Counted from the first letter of the stretch, positions 8,352 to 17,788 are shown. The stretch is 56,702 nt of DNA from Acinetobacter lwoffii (GCF_024129355.1 NZ_JAMXXP010000018.1:1-56702); one strand, 5' to 3'. Notes: generated by a model not told the origin, from the sequence alone. Numbers and translations: made by a program.

Positions 8352-11300
8352 ATGTTGTCACGCTTTTTTATTTATCGACCTAAATTTGCAACCGTGATTG
8401 CCATTATCATGATGGTATTAGGAATTTTTGCACTGCAAAAAATTCCGATTGAGCATATGCCGAATATGGATGCACCTGCGTTAGGTGTTTCTGCGGGGTA
8501 TCGTGGTGCATCTGCGGAAACCGTTGAGCAATCGGTCACGCAAATTTTAGAACAAGCGATAAAAGGCATTGAAGGTTTGGAAAGCTTTCAGTCCAACAGT
8601 AGCGTGGGGCGTGCAAATCTGGCCCTGTCGTTTGAGCAAGGCGTGGATCTCGATCAGGCATTGTTGCAAGTGCAAAATGCGGTCAATGGTGTGCTAAGTC
8701 GATTGCCTGAAGAAACCCAGCAAAATGGAGTGGCTGTTTATAAACAAGGTTATGATCAATTTGCATTACTGAGTTTATATGATGAATCAGGGAAGGCGAC
8801 ACCTACAGAGCTTGCTGACTATTTAATGGTGCATGTCGAACCGCGTTTTTCCCGTATTGACGGGATGGGTGAAGTGGAGCTTTATGGCGCAGGCTATGCG
8901 ATGCGCATTTGGCTCAATCCACATAAACTACGCCAATTTAATTTGATGCCGAGTGATATTCGCAATGCAGTCGAGACACAAAATGCACCACTTGTGTCTG
9001 GTTCTATTGGTGGATTACCGACAGCACAAGATCAATACATGAATGCTAAGGTCAGTGCGGATTCACGTTTAAGTAGCATTGATGAATTTGAAAAAATTAT
9101 TGTGAAAACAACAGATTCAGGTTCGGTCCTGTACTTGAAAGATGTCGCACGTGTTGAATTAGGGGCAGAAAGTTATAATCATTTAAATTATACCAACGGT
9201 CATTTATCCGCTGCATTATCGATTCAATTGGCGCCACGGAGTAATGCCATTGCGGTTTCAGAGCAGATGCAAACGGTATTGAAAAATGCCCAAGCCAATT
9301 TGCCTGCACATTATCAATTGCGTATGACTATGGACAGAACCCCATTTATTACCAGTTCAATTGAACAAGTCGCGAAAACTTTGGTCGAAGCGATGGTACT
9401 GGTGGTCTTGGTGATGTTTATCTTCCTGCAAAACTGGCGCGCTACTATTATTCCTGCAGTCACGATTCCGATTGTAGTTTTAGCCACATTTGCGGTGCTG
9501 TATGTATTGGGAATGAGCTTAAACAGTTTTACCTTGTTTGCCCTGATTTTGGCGATTGGCCTGTTGGTCGATGATGCCATTGTGGTCGTGGAAAACATTG
9601 AACGTTTGATGCATGAAGAACATTTGGATGCTCAGGCTGCAGCTTTAAAGTCAATGAAGGAAATCAGCGGTGCATTGATCGGGATTACTTTGGTCTTAAC
9701 TGCTGTATTTATTCCCATGGCATTTTTTGGCAGTATGACAGGAGTCATCTATCGTCAGTTTTCCATCACGTTGGTCGTGGCAATGCTACTTTCTTTATTG
9801 GTGGCACTCATCATCACCCCTACATTTGCAGCGCAACTGCTAAAACGTCAACCACATCAACCAAAATGGGCACAGCGTTTTAATCGTGGCATGGATAAGC
9901 TCACCATACGTTACCAAAAGCTTTCTGCACGTAGCATGCAGTTTAAAATGACGATGTTGGCTGTATTTAGTATATGTGTTTTAGGCTTTGGCTGGCTTTA
10001 TAAAACCTTGCCCGAAGGGCTAATGCCAACGGAAGATATGGGCTTTGTCATGGGTCAAATTGTGATGCCGGGCAATGCACCACGTTCTGAGATAGAAAAA
10101 GTAGGGCGTGAAGTCCAGGACTATTTAATGCAACATGAATCTGAGCGCATTCAAAGCATTGGGATTTGGTATAGCGGAAACAATGTTGGGGTTGGGCCTT
10201 ATCGTGGTCAGCTATTTGTCGTATTAAAGGACTGGGCAGCGCGTAAAAATCCTGAAGATACCGTCTTTGCTATTGTAGATCGTGCACAAAAGCACTTTGC
10301 CAATCATGCCAATGCCCAGATTTTCTTTATGGCACCTTCTATGTCAAGTAATGGACGTGTGGTCGACTTCTGGTTACAAGATCTAGATTCACGGGGTAGC
10401 GAGTTTTTACAGCAATCCTTCTCTGAGATTGAAACTCGTGCCAAAGCAAAATCATCGATTGAATATTTACAACTTGATGTACCCAAAGAAAGTGCCGAGC
10501 TGAATATTAAACTGGATGTAGAACGTTTACTCAAATATGCCGTACCTCAGCAAAGTTTTAATAGTACGTTGGCTGCGGCTTGGAGTGGTACTTATATCAA
10601 CGACTTTATTGATCGTGGACAAATCAAACGGGTCATCATGCAAGGCGAAGCGGAGTTCCGTTCTAAACCTGAAGATTTGGCACATTGGCATGTTCGTAAT
10701 AGCACAGGCGAAATGTTATCGTTTAATCAATTCACTACGCTGAATTGGCAAGGTGGACCGAATAGTATCAACCGTTATATGGGCTATAACGCCGTGCCTG
10801 TATATGCAGGTATTCCCAAAGATCAATTTTCGAGTCAAACCATGCAAGATGTCGAAGCTTTAGTCGATGAACAAGACGGAGTAAATTTGGCCTGGAGTGG
10901 AGCCGCCTTAGAAGAAAAACGTAGCAGTGGGCAAGCTATTTTCTTGTATCTAATTTCGATTGCCTTTATTTTCTTATGTTTAACGGCACTCTATGAAAGC
11001 TGGACGATTCCTGCTGTGGTGTTGACCGCGATTCCTCTGGGCGTGGGAGGAAGTATTCTGTTCTGTGTCTGGTTTGGTTTTGCGAACGATATTTACTTTC
11101 ATATCGCCTTGCTGACGACTATCGGTCTGTCCTGTAAAAATGCAATTTTGATTGTAGAATTTGCTGCACAAGCAGAGCGGGCAGGTCATACTCCGGTTCA
11201 GGCCGCGATACTGGCCGCGGGCTTACGCTTGCGTCCTATTCTCATGACCTCCATTGCATTTGCAGCGGGCGTACTGCCTTTGATGTTTGCCACCGGCGTC

Positions 11301-11480
11301 AGTGCAATCAGCCGGCAGGAGATTGGCAGTAGTGTTTTTGGTGGGGTGCTATTTGCCACTGTCCTGGTACTGCTGTTTATTCCCTTTATGTATGTATTGA
11401 TTCGTAGTCTGATGATTAAAAAAACGGTTTCTCAATCAGTGGTGATAGAGTATCCATCTTTAGAAAGTGAACAAGCCTGA
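8352..11480 (+). CDS. RND efflux permease, HAE1 type (second of two)
   Basis: A 1042-residue paralogue of the preceding RND pump, aligned along its full length with the same domain order. Proton-relay residues Asp407-Asp408 (GLLVDDAIVVVEN) and Lys929 (TIGLSCKNAIL) are present, so it should be active. Stretches such as the region around residues 740-770 (YINDFIDRG, KRVIMQG, FRSKPEDLA) are almost identical between the copies, while the porter-domain openings differ (ERYPDIAPP versus EHMPNMDAP). This is the pattern of an old tandem duplication with diverging substrate sites. It starts at an ATG preceded by GGGGAT and has its own upstream region. Its stop codon lies inside its terminator stem. 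No adaptor or outer-membrane partner gene lies nearby. Confidence 0.93.
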   Translation: MLSRFFIYRPKFATVIAIIMMVLGIFALQKIPIEHMPNMDAPALGVSAGYRGASAETVEQSVTQILEQAIKGIEGLESFQSNSSVGRANLALSFEQGVDLDQALLQVQNAVNGVLSRLPEETQQNGVAVYKQGYDQFALLSLYDESGKATPTELADYLMVHVEPRFSRIDGMGEVELYGAGYAMRIWLNPHKLRQFNLMPSDIRNAVETQNAPLVSGSIGGLPTAQDQYMNAKVSADSRLSSIDEFEKIIVKTTDSGSVLYLKDVARVELGAESYNHLNYTNGHLSAALSIQLAPRSNAIAVSEQMQTVLKNAQANLPAHYQLRMTMDRTPFITSSIEQVAKTLVEAMVLVVLVMFIFLQNWRATIIPAVTIPIVVLATFAVLYVLGMSLNSFTLFALILAIGLLVDDAIVVVENIERLMHEEHLDAQAAALKSMKEISGALIGITLVLTAVFIPMAFFGSMTGVIYRQFSITLVVAMLLSLLVALIITPTFAAQLLKRQPHQPKWAQRFNRGMDKLTIRYQKLSARSMQFKMTMLAVFSICVLGFGWLYKTLPEGLMPTEDMGFVMGQIVMPGNAPRSEIEKVGREVQDYLMQHESERIQSIGIWYSGNNVGVGPYRGQLFVVLKDWAARKNPEDTVFAIVDRAQKHFANHANAQIFFMAPSMSSNGRVVDFWLQDLDSRGSEFLQQSFSEIETRAKAKSSIEYLQLDVPKESAELNIKLDVERLLKYAVPQQSFNSTLAAAWSGTYINDFIDRGQIKRVIMQGEAEFRSKPEDLAHWHVRNSTGEMLSFNQFTTLNWQGGPNSINRYMGYNAVPVYAGIPKDQFSSQTMQDVEALVDEQDGVNLAWSGAALEEKRSSGQAIFLYLISIAFIFLCLTALYESWTIPAVVLTAIPLGVGGSILFCVWFGFANDIYFHIALLTTIGLSCKNAILIVEFAAQAERAGHTPVQAAILAAGLRLRPILMTSIAFAAGVLPLMFATGVSAISRQEIGSSVFGGVLFATVLVLLFIPFMYVLIRSLMIKKTVSQSVVIEYPSLESEQA

Positions 11481-11497
11481 CTCAGTCAGGCTTTTTT
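11474..11497 (+). terminator. Terminator overlapping the second RND stop codon
   Basis: A 7-bp stem GCCTGAC/GTCAGGC with a three-base loop and six T. The TGA stop of the RND gene (11478-11480) forms part of the left arm. Confidence 0.85.
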
Positions 11498-11643
11498 ATG
11501 GCTAAATATCGAGGAATTGATTTATACAAAAAATATCGTCATATTGCAGCATGATCATTAAAATTATTCACATGAAAAAATTAGGATACATAGGGATCAG
11601 GACAAACCTCTCTTGACTGCCAGACTTTTATAATGAGCTGCTT

Positions 11644-12984
11644 ATGCCGACAATTTCAGAAAAAATCCAGCATATCCAACAACAATTTCATTCTGAAAAT
11701 CACGACATCGCTGTAGGTTTACTCAGTCAGCTGAATGTCGCCGATCAGGCACGCATTTTAAGTCGTTTAGATGCTCGGCAACAGGCCCGAATTTTAAAGG
11801 AACTGAATGAATCGAGCTTGGTCTATGCTTTTATGCCCCTAGGGCAGCAGTTAAACGTGGCACAGCACTTATCTATTTCAGAACTTGTTCCTATTCTGGA
11901 TGCAATGCCTTCTGATGATTTTGTCGATATTTATAAGCAGTTTTCGCCGCCGCTACAGCTGCAATTGATGGGCGCATTATCTGAAGAATCCCAGCAGACA
12001 CTCAAAGATCTGGCCATCTATCCGGAAGGTACAGCAGGTGCCATGATGAGCTCACGTTTTGTGACGCTCTCACCCGATTTAACCATGGATGAAGCGATAA
12101 AGGCTTTACGTGTGGTGGCCGCCGGGCAGGAAACCCTGTATCTGATATATATTGTCGATGCAGAAAAACGGCTGATCGGTGTGATTTCCCTAAGGCAGAT
12201 CATTCAGGCCTTAGCTGAGCTGAGCATTGCCGAAGTGATGCAACGTGACGTCATTTCTGCCCAGGTAACAGATGATCAGGAAATTGTGGCTAGAGCCTTG
12301 GCCTATTATGATTTTATTGCCTTGCCAGTGGTTGATGCCCAGCAAAAACTCTTAGGAATTGTCACCTATGACGATGCTATGGACATTGTCGAAGCCGAAA
12401 CCACTGAAGATATTTTAAAGTCGGGTGCAGTAACCCCGTTGACTGAGTTGAGCCTTAAAACTGCCCCGATTTTGACCCTGTATCAGAAGCGGGTCTTTTG
12501 GTTGGTCATTCTGGTTTTTGGCAGTCTGCTCTCTGGAGTCGGGATTGCACACTTTGAAGAGATCATTGCCGCACATATCGTGCTGGTATTTTTCTTGCCA
12601 CTTTTGGTGGGCAGTGGCGGGAATGCCGGTTCGCAATCAGCCACCTTGATGGTGCGTGCTTTGGCCACAGGCGATGTCGAATTTAAGGATTGGTTTAATT
12701 TGCTCAGTCGCGAATCTCTGGTGGCGCTGTGCTTAGGCGGCACTATGGCGATTGCGGTATCCATTCTGGGTTATATTCGGGGAGATATTATGGTAGCTGT
12801 GGTGCTGGCCATCAGTATGCTCGGGATTGTGTTGACGGGCTGCCTGATCGGCATGAGTCTGCCTTTTATTTTAAATAAACTCAAACTTGATCCTGCCAGT
12901 GCTTCGGCGCCGTTAGTGACTTCTATCTGCGATGCTACCGGTGTGATTCTGTATTTATTCGTTGCTTCCAAATTATTGTTTTAA
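11644..12984 (+). CDS. mgtE: Magnesium transporter MgtE
   Basis: A 446-residue MgtE-type magnesium channel in the inner membrane. The cytoplasmic N domain (about residues 1-125) is a helical repeat region. It is followed by a CBS pair (about 130-255) that senses Mg2+ and closes the pore, and by five membrane helices (about 275-446). The pore motif GSGGNAGSQSATL, the family hallmark, is present. Family length is about 450, so the protein is complete. It starts at ATG after a weak GAG site. It stands between the RND gene and the DUF4112 gene, with 74 bases and no terminator before the latter, so the two may be co-transcribed. Confidence 0.95.
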   Translation: MPTISEKIQHIQQQFHSENHDIAVGLLSQLNVADQARILSRLDARQQARILKELNESSLVYAFMPLGQQLNVAQHLSISELVPILDAMPSDDFVDIYKQFSPPLQLQLMGALSEESQQTLKDLAIYPEGTAGAMMSSRFVTLSPDLTMDEAIKALRVVAAGQETLYLIYIVDAEKRLIGVISLRQIIQALAELSIAEVMQRDVISAQVTDDQEIVARALAYYDFIALPVVDAQQKLLGIVTYDDAMDIVEAETTEDILKSGAVTPLTELSLKTAPILTLYQKRVFWLVILVFGSLLSGVGIAHFEEIIAAHIVLVFFLPLLVGSGGNAGSQSATLMVRALATGDVEFKDWFNLLSRESLVALCLGGTMAIAVSILGYIRGDIMVAVVLAISMLGIVLTGCLIGMSLPFILNKLKLDPASASAPLVTSICDATGVILYLFVASKLLF

Positions 12985-13058
12985 TTCACAGATTGATACA
13001 TCAGCCTAGAAAAAATACTTTATGCTCAAGAAAATCAGCATTATTTCTGGAATAACTT

Positions 13059-13640
13059 ATGCCTGAGTCTGGACAAAAACCAAAATTAAGCCAACAAGAG
13101 GTGATACGTCTGGAACGTGATCTGGCCAAGTTTGCCAATATGATGGATTCCGTGGTGCGTATTCCATTTACCAAGCAAGGGGTGGGGGCAGACGCGGCTT
13201 TGAGTACGATTCCGGTTGCTGGAGATATTGCCGGTTTTGTACTGACCTGTTATGCCATTCATAAGGCCAAACAGATTGGGGTGCCGAGTGCCAAACTCAA
13301 TCCAGTGATGAAAATGGCGGCGATCGATGCGGTAGTAGGATTTATTCCGGTGGCAGGCACGGTCTTTGATATTTTTATTCGGCCCAGTCGCAAAGCGCTC
13401 GATGTCGTGCACCTGCATATTCGCGAGGAATATCAGATTAATAGCGATCGACATGTGGTGCATCCATTTTTGCATGAAAGTCTGGAACGCAAACAACAGC
13501 AATCAGCATTCTGGCGCAATCCCGTGGTGGCCTGGATCTGGATTCATATCCCCGATATTTTAGGTACTTTATTCCTGATTGTATTTGTCTTCGCGATCGG
13601 GTGGGGTGCTATGGCGCTGTATCAATGGTTCAGCCAATGA
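13059..13640 (+). CDS. DUF4112 family membrane protein
   Basis: A 193-residue protein of unknown function carrying a DUF4112 domain (about residues 20-130). The hallmark is a twice-repeated Ile-Pro-Val-Ala-Gly segment (STIPVAGDIAGF and GFIPVAGTVFDIF), each likely a re-entrant or amphipathic hairpin. A clear C-terminal membrane helix lies at about 165-188. It follows mgtE by 74 bases on the same strand and shares a bidirectional terminator with htpX. No catalytic motif is visible. Confidence 0.8.
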   Translation: MPESGQKPKLSQQEVIRLERDLAKFANMMDSVVRIPFTKQGVGADAALSTIPVAGDIAGFVLTCYAIHKAKQIGVPSAKLNPVMKMAAIDAVVGFIPVAGTVFDIFIRPSRKALDVVHLHIREEYQINSDRHVVHPFLHESLERKQQQSAFWRNPVVAWIWIHIPDILGTLFLIVFVFAIGWGAMALYQWFSQ

Positions 13641-13670
13641 TAGGTCAGCTAAAGAATAATTGAATCCAAT

Positions 13671-13700
13671 AAAAAAAGCCTGCAATTGCAGGCTTTTTTT
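13671..13700. terminator. Bidirectional terminator
   Basis: The perfect stem AAGCCTGCA/TGCAGGCTT is flanked by A7 and T7 and lies between the convergent DUF4112 and htpX genes, so it can serve both strands. Confidence 0.9.
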
Positions 13701-13721
13701 GAATCAAAAATAAAGTTTTAC

Positions 13722-14627
13722 TTAAGCACAATCAAGTTGTTGCAATGCAGCGACACGTTGTTCGATGCTTGGATGCGTCTGGAACAATGCAGCAAGGCTA
13801 AAGCCTTCTTCTTTACCCGCAGAAATCGCAAATGCTTTCATTTCTTTCGGCATGGCATCTGGCATTTCAGATTCTGCCTGTAAGCGCAGTAATGCTGAAA
13901 TCATGGCTTGTTTACCTGCCAGACGTGCACCTGCTTCATCAGCACGGTATTCACGGTGACGAGAGAACCACATCACAATCGACGATGCCAAGATACCGAA
14001 CACGATATCCAGCACAATAGTAATCACGAAATAGGCAATACCCGGGGCTTCACCTTCTTCACGACCAAAGACATTGCGGTCAATAAAATCACCTGCGACA
14101 CGTGCGAAGAACATCACGAAGGCGTTCACAACACCTTGGATTAGTGCCAGAGTGACCATGTCACCATTGGCGACATGACCAATCTCATGCGCTAATACTG
14201 CACGAAGTTCGTCTTTGTTCATACGCTCAAGCAAGCCAGTTGATACCGCAACGAGAGCATCATTTTTGTTCCAGCCGGTGGCAAAGGCATTCGACTGGTA
14301 AGAGGGGAAAATACCCACTTCCGGCATTTTAATGCCTGCACGCTGAGAAAGTTGTGCAACTTCTTGGAGCAACCAGGCTTCAGCTTGGTTACGAGGTGCA
14401 TTCGGGTCAATCAGTTCAGTACCCGTGGTCTTTTTCGCCATCCATTTAGACATGAACAGGGAAATCATTGAGCCGACCATACCGAACACAAAACAGATGA
14501 CCAACAGGTTGCCTAGATTCAAGCCACCTGCGCCATGGTAACTACCGACACCGAAGAGTGACAAGATAATGCCAGCTACAACCAGTACCGCGAGGTTGGT
14601 TAGCAAGAACAAACCAATCCGCATCAT
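13722..14627 (-). CDS. htpX: Membrane metalloprotease HtpX
   Basis: HtpX is a zinc endopeptidase of the inner membrane (M48 family) that degrades misfolded membrane proteins during envelope stress, partly overlapping with FtsH. The 301-residue protein opens [15 protein letters not shown], as in E. coli. It has two N-terminal and two internal hydrophobic segments, and the zinc-binding HEIGH motif is at residues 147-151 with the third-ligand Glu in YRADEAGA. The ATG is preceded by an AGAGGA site. It is convergent with the DUF4112 gene and has its own promoter region upstream. Confidence 0.97.
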   Translation of the reverse strand: MMRIGLFLLTNLAVLVVAGIILSLFGVGSYHGAGGLNLGNLLVICFVFGMVGSMISLFMSKWMAKKTTGTELIDPNAPRNQAEAWLLQEVAQLSQRAGIKMPEVGIFPSYQSNAFATGWNKNDALVAVSTGLLERMNKDELRAVLAHEIGHVANGDMVTLALIQGVVNAFVMFFARVAGDFIDRNVFGREEGEAPGIAYFVITIVLDIVFGILASSIVMWFSRHREYRADEAGARLAGKQAMISALLRLQAESEMPDAMPKEMKAFAISAGKEEGFSLAALFQTHPSIEQRVAALQQLDCA

Positions 14628-14803
14628 TGAGAAATCCTCTTATTACAGAAAAATAATCTGATTATTAAATGTAAATCATTGAAATCAATATGCGGTGAAA
14701 TCGAGAAGAATTCAAGGAAAAAATAGCATTTGGCTACAAAAAACACAGGATATTTTTTGTGCAAATTGAAACATAGGTCTTTAAAAACAAAGCTGTTTAG
14801 GAG

Positions 14804-15676
14804 TTATTCACTTAAATATATTTTTGCAGATGCTGACGCATTCGCGGTGGCATATGAGCCTGCCGGTGCATCGGTGAAACTGCCATCCGCTTGAGCAATG
14901 ATCTGACGCTGATACTTGGCAGCCTGAATATTGGAAGCTGTGGTGGTTTCAATCGAATAATTGTCAGAACTGGCAATCACACGGCCAGTACCAGAAGATG
15001 CTGTATAGGTAGAACTAGTATTGCCAATTCCCTGAGCATATAAGTTCTGATAACGGCTGCTGACACGACGGACATAGTCCTGAGTTTCACGAAACGGTGG
15101 CACACCCTTATATTTGGCAACATTACCTTCACCGGCATTATAGCCTGCCAGTGCCAAGGTGGTGTTGCCATTAAAACGTTTCAATAACCAGGCCAGATAT
15201 TTGGCACCTGCCATAATATTCTGCTGCGGGTCATAAGCGTTGCTGACATTAAAACGACGGGCAGTCGCCGGCATGAGTTGCATTAAGCCCTGTGCACCGA
15301 CTGGAGAGCGTGCCTGTACATTAAAACCGGATTCGGTATGCATCACAGCTTTAATCAAGCCTTCAGATACACCATAGGTTTGTGCTGCCTGACGGATGAT
15401 CGAGTCATAGGCATTTTTATTTTTACTATAACTTGGCAATACCGAAGCTTCACTTGAACCCCAGTTGCTATAACTGTGAATATTGCTGTCTGGATAATAG
15501 GTTTTCTTTTCTACCTGTAGATGGTTATAGCGACTTTTTTTATTGGTCAATAAAGTACTGCCATTACTGTCACGTAATTGATAGATCGTTTGACCGGCAT
15601 AAGCAAAATGACAACAGCTTGCCAATAGCAAACCACTGATCCCATAACGCCCCAAAACATACACATTTATTTTCAT
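14804..15676 (-). CDS. Lytic transglycosylase with N-terminal DUF4124-like region
   Basis: A 290-residue secreted or periplasmic murein transglycosylase. A signal peptide covers about residues 1-27, cleaving after Ala-Tyr-Ala. A short region resembling DUF4124 (TIYQLRDSNGSTLLTNK) follows. The Slt/GH23 catalytic domain covers about 90-210, with the catalytic Glu115 in MHTESGFN, the GLMQLMPATA motif and the AGYNAGEGNV motif. The C-terminal 70 residues are Ser/Ala/Thr-rich and probably disordered. It cleaves glycan strands to 1,6-anhydromuropeptides during wall turnover. This layout is common in Acinetobacter and Pseudomonas, and no E. coli name fits exactly. Confidence 0.9.
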   Translation of the reverse strand: MKINVYVLGRYGISGLLLASCCHFAYAGQTIYQLRDSNGSTLLTNKKSRYNHLQVEKKTYYPDSNIHSYSNWGSSEASVLPSYSKNKNAYDSIIRQAAQTYGVSEGLIKAVMHTESGFNVQARSPVGAQGLMQLMPATARRFNVSNAYDPQQNIMAGAKYLAWLLKRFNGNTTLALAGYNAGEGNVAKYKGVPPFRETQDYVRRVSSRYQNLYAQGIGNTSSTYTASSGTGRVIASSDNYSIETTTASNIQAAKYQRQIIAQADGSFTDAPAGSYATANASASAKIYLSE

Positions 15677-15845
15677 TGTTTATATTAAGTAAACACAAGC
15701 GAGAAAAATTCAATAAAGAGTTTAACAAAAAATTACGGAATGAAAAGACTTGTGCGCTGCATTTATAAACGAGTTTGTAAATGCAAGTCATTTTTTACAT
15801 TTTAGCAGTAGAAAAAAAAATATGATTTAATTTAAAACCTTAGGC

Positions 15846-15876
15846 TTGACAGGGTTAACTAATTGATTTTTATAAA
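15846..15876 (+). promoter_or_regulatory. Candidate sigma-70 promoter
   Basis: A perfect TTGACA (15846-15851) is followed by TATAAA at 15871-15876 with a 19-base spacer, or by TTTATA with a 17-base spacer. It fires towards ttcA, leaving a leader of about 290 bases that contains the inverted repeat and the DnaA-like sites. Confidence 0.4.
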
Positions 15877-15880
15877 TAAT

Positions 15881-15907
15881 TAAATTGATCAAAAAATGAT
15901 CAATTTA
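15881..15907. repeat. Perfect 10-bp inverted repeat
   Basis: TAAATTGATC and GATCAATTTA flank a seven-base A-rich loop. No T run follows on either strand, so it is not a normal terminator. It sits just downstream of the candidate promoter, where an operator or a leader hairpin would lie. Confidence 0.6.
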
Positions 15908-15965
15908 AAGAAAAGCCTTATCTTTTGAGCCGGACAAGTTGTCAAGTCTGTTTCAATCCACAAAG

Positions 15966-15998
15966 TTATCCACAGCTTTTGTGGACAACTGTGGAAAA
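15966..15998. promoter_or_regulatory. Cluster of DnaA-box-like sites
   Basis: A perfect consensus TTATCCACA lies at 15966-15974 on the plus strand. TTGTCCACA (15980-15988) and TTTTCCACA (15990-15998) lie on the minus strand. The first two form an imperfect dyad. They could bind DnaA to regulate ttcA or to titrate DnaA. The chromosomal origin itself is normally next to dnaA-dnaN-gyrB, which is not here. Confidence 0.5.
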
Positions 15999-16175
15999 GT
16001 CCAAAAGATAAGCATCTTGACTAAAAAATGAACGCAATCGTTCAATATATCAATCTAAATAAAACATGAAAATGAAACTAATAAGACATTTTCATGAAAA
16101 TAAATTCTTTTGATGCGATAGCGGTCTGAATCGGCTAAAATTGCGCGGTATTTTTTTTATGGGTTAATCTCGTCT

Positions 16176-17102
16176 ATGTACTCGCCAGTTGAGTCCGAAC
16201 AAGGATTTAATTTCAAACCTGAACTGCCAACAAGCTCAGCCTACTACCGTTTGTTGAAGAAGCTTCGCCGCCAGGTCGGACATGCCATTCGTGACTTCAA
16301 GATGATTGAAGAAGGCGATAAGGTCATGGTGTGTATTTCTGGTGGTAAAGACAGTTATACCCTGTTGGATATCCTGCTACAGTTCAAGCGCATCGCACCG
16401 ATCAATTTCGATGTAGTGGCTGTAAATCTGGATCAGAAACAGCCAGGCTTCCCTGAAGATGTTCTACCGCGTTATTTAGAAGAAAATAATATTCCGTATT
16501 ACATTCTGGAAAAAGACACCTACAGCATTACCAAAAAACTGACGCCAGAAGGCAAAACCTATTGTGCAGTCTGTTCGCGTTTGCGTCGTGGTTCTTTATA
16601 CGGTTTTGCGCAGGAAATTGGCGCGACCAAAGTTGCTTTAGGCCATCATCGTGATGATATCTTGGCGACTTTCTTCCTGAACCTGTTCCATGGCGGCAGC
16701 TTGAAAGCTATGCCACCAAAACTGTTGTCTTCAGACAAAAAGAACATTCTGATTCGCCCACTGGCCTATGTGGAAGAAAAAGACATCATCAAATATGCAG
16801 AAATGCGTCAATTTCCAATTATTCCATGTAATTTATGTGGCTCTCAGGACAACCTGCAGCGCGCAATTATCAATGACATGTTACGTGATTGGGATAAAGC
16901 ACATCCAAAACGTCTGCACAGCATTTTTGGCGCATTGCAAAATGTTTCGCCATCGCAGCTGGTCGATCGTGAATTATTTGATTTTGAAGTGCTGGACAGC
17001 CAGCGTGAATTCGACTTCAAAGGCGGTGATTCAACTGAAGAAGCTGTGGAAGGCGAGAACCGTCGGATCAATATGGTCAATCTGGGCTTTGCTGCAGACT
17101 AA
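16176..17102 (+). CDS. ttcA: tRNA 2-thiocytidine synthetase TtcA
   Basis: TtcA thiolates cytidine 32 of certain tRNAs, using ATP and an iron-sulfur cluster. The 308-residue protein shows the PP-loop SGGKDS at residues 55-60 for ATP binding. Cysteines of the cluster are seen in CAVC (Cys130, Cys133) and CNLC (Cys218, Cys221). Family length is about 300, so it is complete. It starts at ATG after a long AT-rich region with a weak ribosome-binding site. It is monocistronic, followed by a hairpin with a poor T tract. Confidence 0.96.
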   Translation: MYSPVESEQGFNFKPELPTSSAYYRLLKKLRRQVGHAIRDFKMIEEGDKVMVCISGGKDSYTLLDILLQFKRIAPINFDVVAVNLDQKQPGFPEDVLPRYLEENNIPYYILEKDTYSITKKLTPEGKTYCAVCSRLRRGSLYGFAQEIGATKVALGHHRDDILATFFLNLFHGGSLKAMPPKLLSSDKKNILIRPLAYVEEKDIIKYAEMRQFPIIPCNLCGSQDNLQRAIINDMLRDWDKAHPKRLHSIFGALQNVSPSQLVDRELFDFEVLDSQREFDFKGGDSTEEAVEGENRRINMVNLGFAAD

Positions 17103-17115
17103 TTTTAGAACGTGT

Positions 17116-17141
17116 AGACATCAGCCTGCGGGTTGATGTCT
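17116..17141 (+). terminator. Hairpin after ttcA, weak terminator
   Basis: The 8-bp stem AGACATCA/TGATGTCT with a ten-base loop lies 14 bases past the ttcA stop. It lacks a good T run, so termination efficiency is doubtful. Confidence 0.45.
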
Positions 17142-17308
17142 GCTTATAAACATAAATAAAAATAGAACTACAAAAATTGAACGGCGCGTACAAAATTCGT
17201 TAGCCTTTGCGCTAATGATCATGATATAACAAAGCACAAGCATAATAGCTTCAACATGATGTCGTCTGGATAGTCGACACAAATGAACAAATAATTTGAG
17301 GAAAGATC

Positions 17309-17695
17309 ATGCCTGCTTTTTTAACTGATGATTGGTTTTCAACTGTAGAAACTCTAACTGCGCAAGCTGGCGATTTGAATTTGCCACCAGCTTTGGCGAA
17401 CCTTGCGATTAATTTGGTTGTAGCGGACACTACAGGTAATACTGAACTATCTTTAGATGGTGGGGCAATCAAAAAAGGTTTGTCTTCAAATGCCAAAACT
17501 ACGCTGAATATGGATGGCGAAACTCTACGTAAAGTTTTTCTAGAGTTTGATATGGCTGCTGCGATGCAGGCCTTCATGACAGGTAAAATCAAAGTACAGG
17601 GTGATATGTCACAATTGATGGCACTTCAAACTGCAAAACCAAGTCAGGAACAAAAAGATTTGTTCAAGAAAGTACTTGAAAATACCACGGCTTAA
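17309..17695 (+). CDS. SCP2 sterol-binding domain protein
   Basis: A 128-residue single-domain protein of the SCP2 (sterol carrier protein 2) family, a fold that binds fatty acyl chains or other lipids in a hydrophobic tunnel. The match rests on the pattern ending AAMQAFMTGKIKVQGDMSQLMAL, characteristic of SCP2 C-termini, and on the correct domain length. There is no signal peptide, so it is cytosolic. A GAGGAAAG ribosome-binding site precedes the ATG. It stands alone and is convergent with the MltF-like gene. In bacteria the ligand and role are usually unknown; a link to fatty acid handling is inference. Confidence 0.85.
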   Translation: MPAFLTDDWFSTVETLTAQAGDLNLPPALANLAINLVVADTTGNTELSLDGGAIKKGLSSNAKTTLNMDGETLRKVFLEFDMAAAMQAFMTGKIKVQGDMSQLMALQTAKPSQEQKDLFKKVLENTTA

Positions 17696-17726
17696 TTCTG
17701 CTAAGACATTCGCCCGAATAAAGACC

Positions 17727-17757
17727 AAAAAAGCTTACCCTGAGGTAAGCTTTTTTT
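17727..17757. terminator. Bidirectional terminator
   Basis: The stem AAGCTTACC/GGTAAGCTT with a four-base loop is flanked by A6 and T7, between the convergent SCP2 and MltF-like genes. Confidence 0.9.
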
Positions 17758-17788
17758 ATGGCATTTTGATTAACGCTAAGATTTCAGC

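Larger units (their letters stand above)
15677..16175. other. AT-rich intergenic region upstream of ttcA
   Basis: This 499-base gap between divergent genes has no credible ORF. It holds a possible promoter at 15846-15876, a perfect 10-bp inverted repeat at 15881-15907, and a cluster of DnaA-box-like sites at 15966-15998. The remainder is very AT-rich. The ttcA ATG has no strong ribosome-binding site just upstream. Confidence 0.5.

Noticed and set aside
5084..11480. The two RND genes as one operon
   Set aside because: A strong intrinsic terminator at 8203-8232 and a 172-base gap separate them, so independent transcription is more likely.
13086..13502. Antisense open frame of 138 residues inside the DUF4112 gene
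   Set aside because: It lies wholly opposite a gene with clear family motifs, has no ribosome-binding site and an implausible composition. Long antisense frames like this occur within many genes here.
15840..16000. Chromosomal replication origin
   Set aside because: DnaA-like boxes and AT-rich DNA are present, but dnaA, dnaN, recF and gyrB are absent and only three boxes were found in a tight cluster. A regulatory or titration role is more likely.
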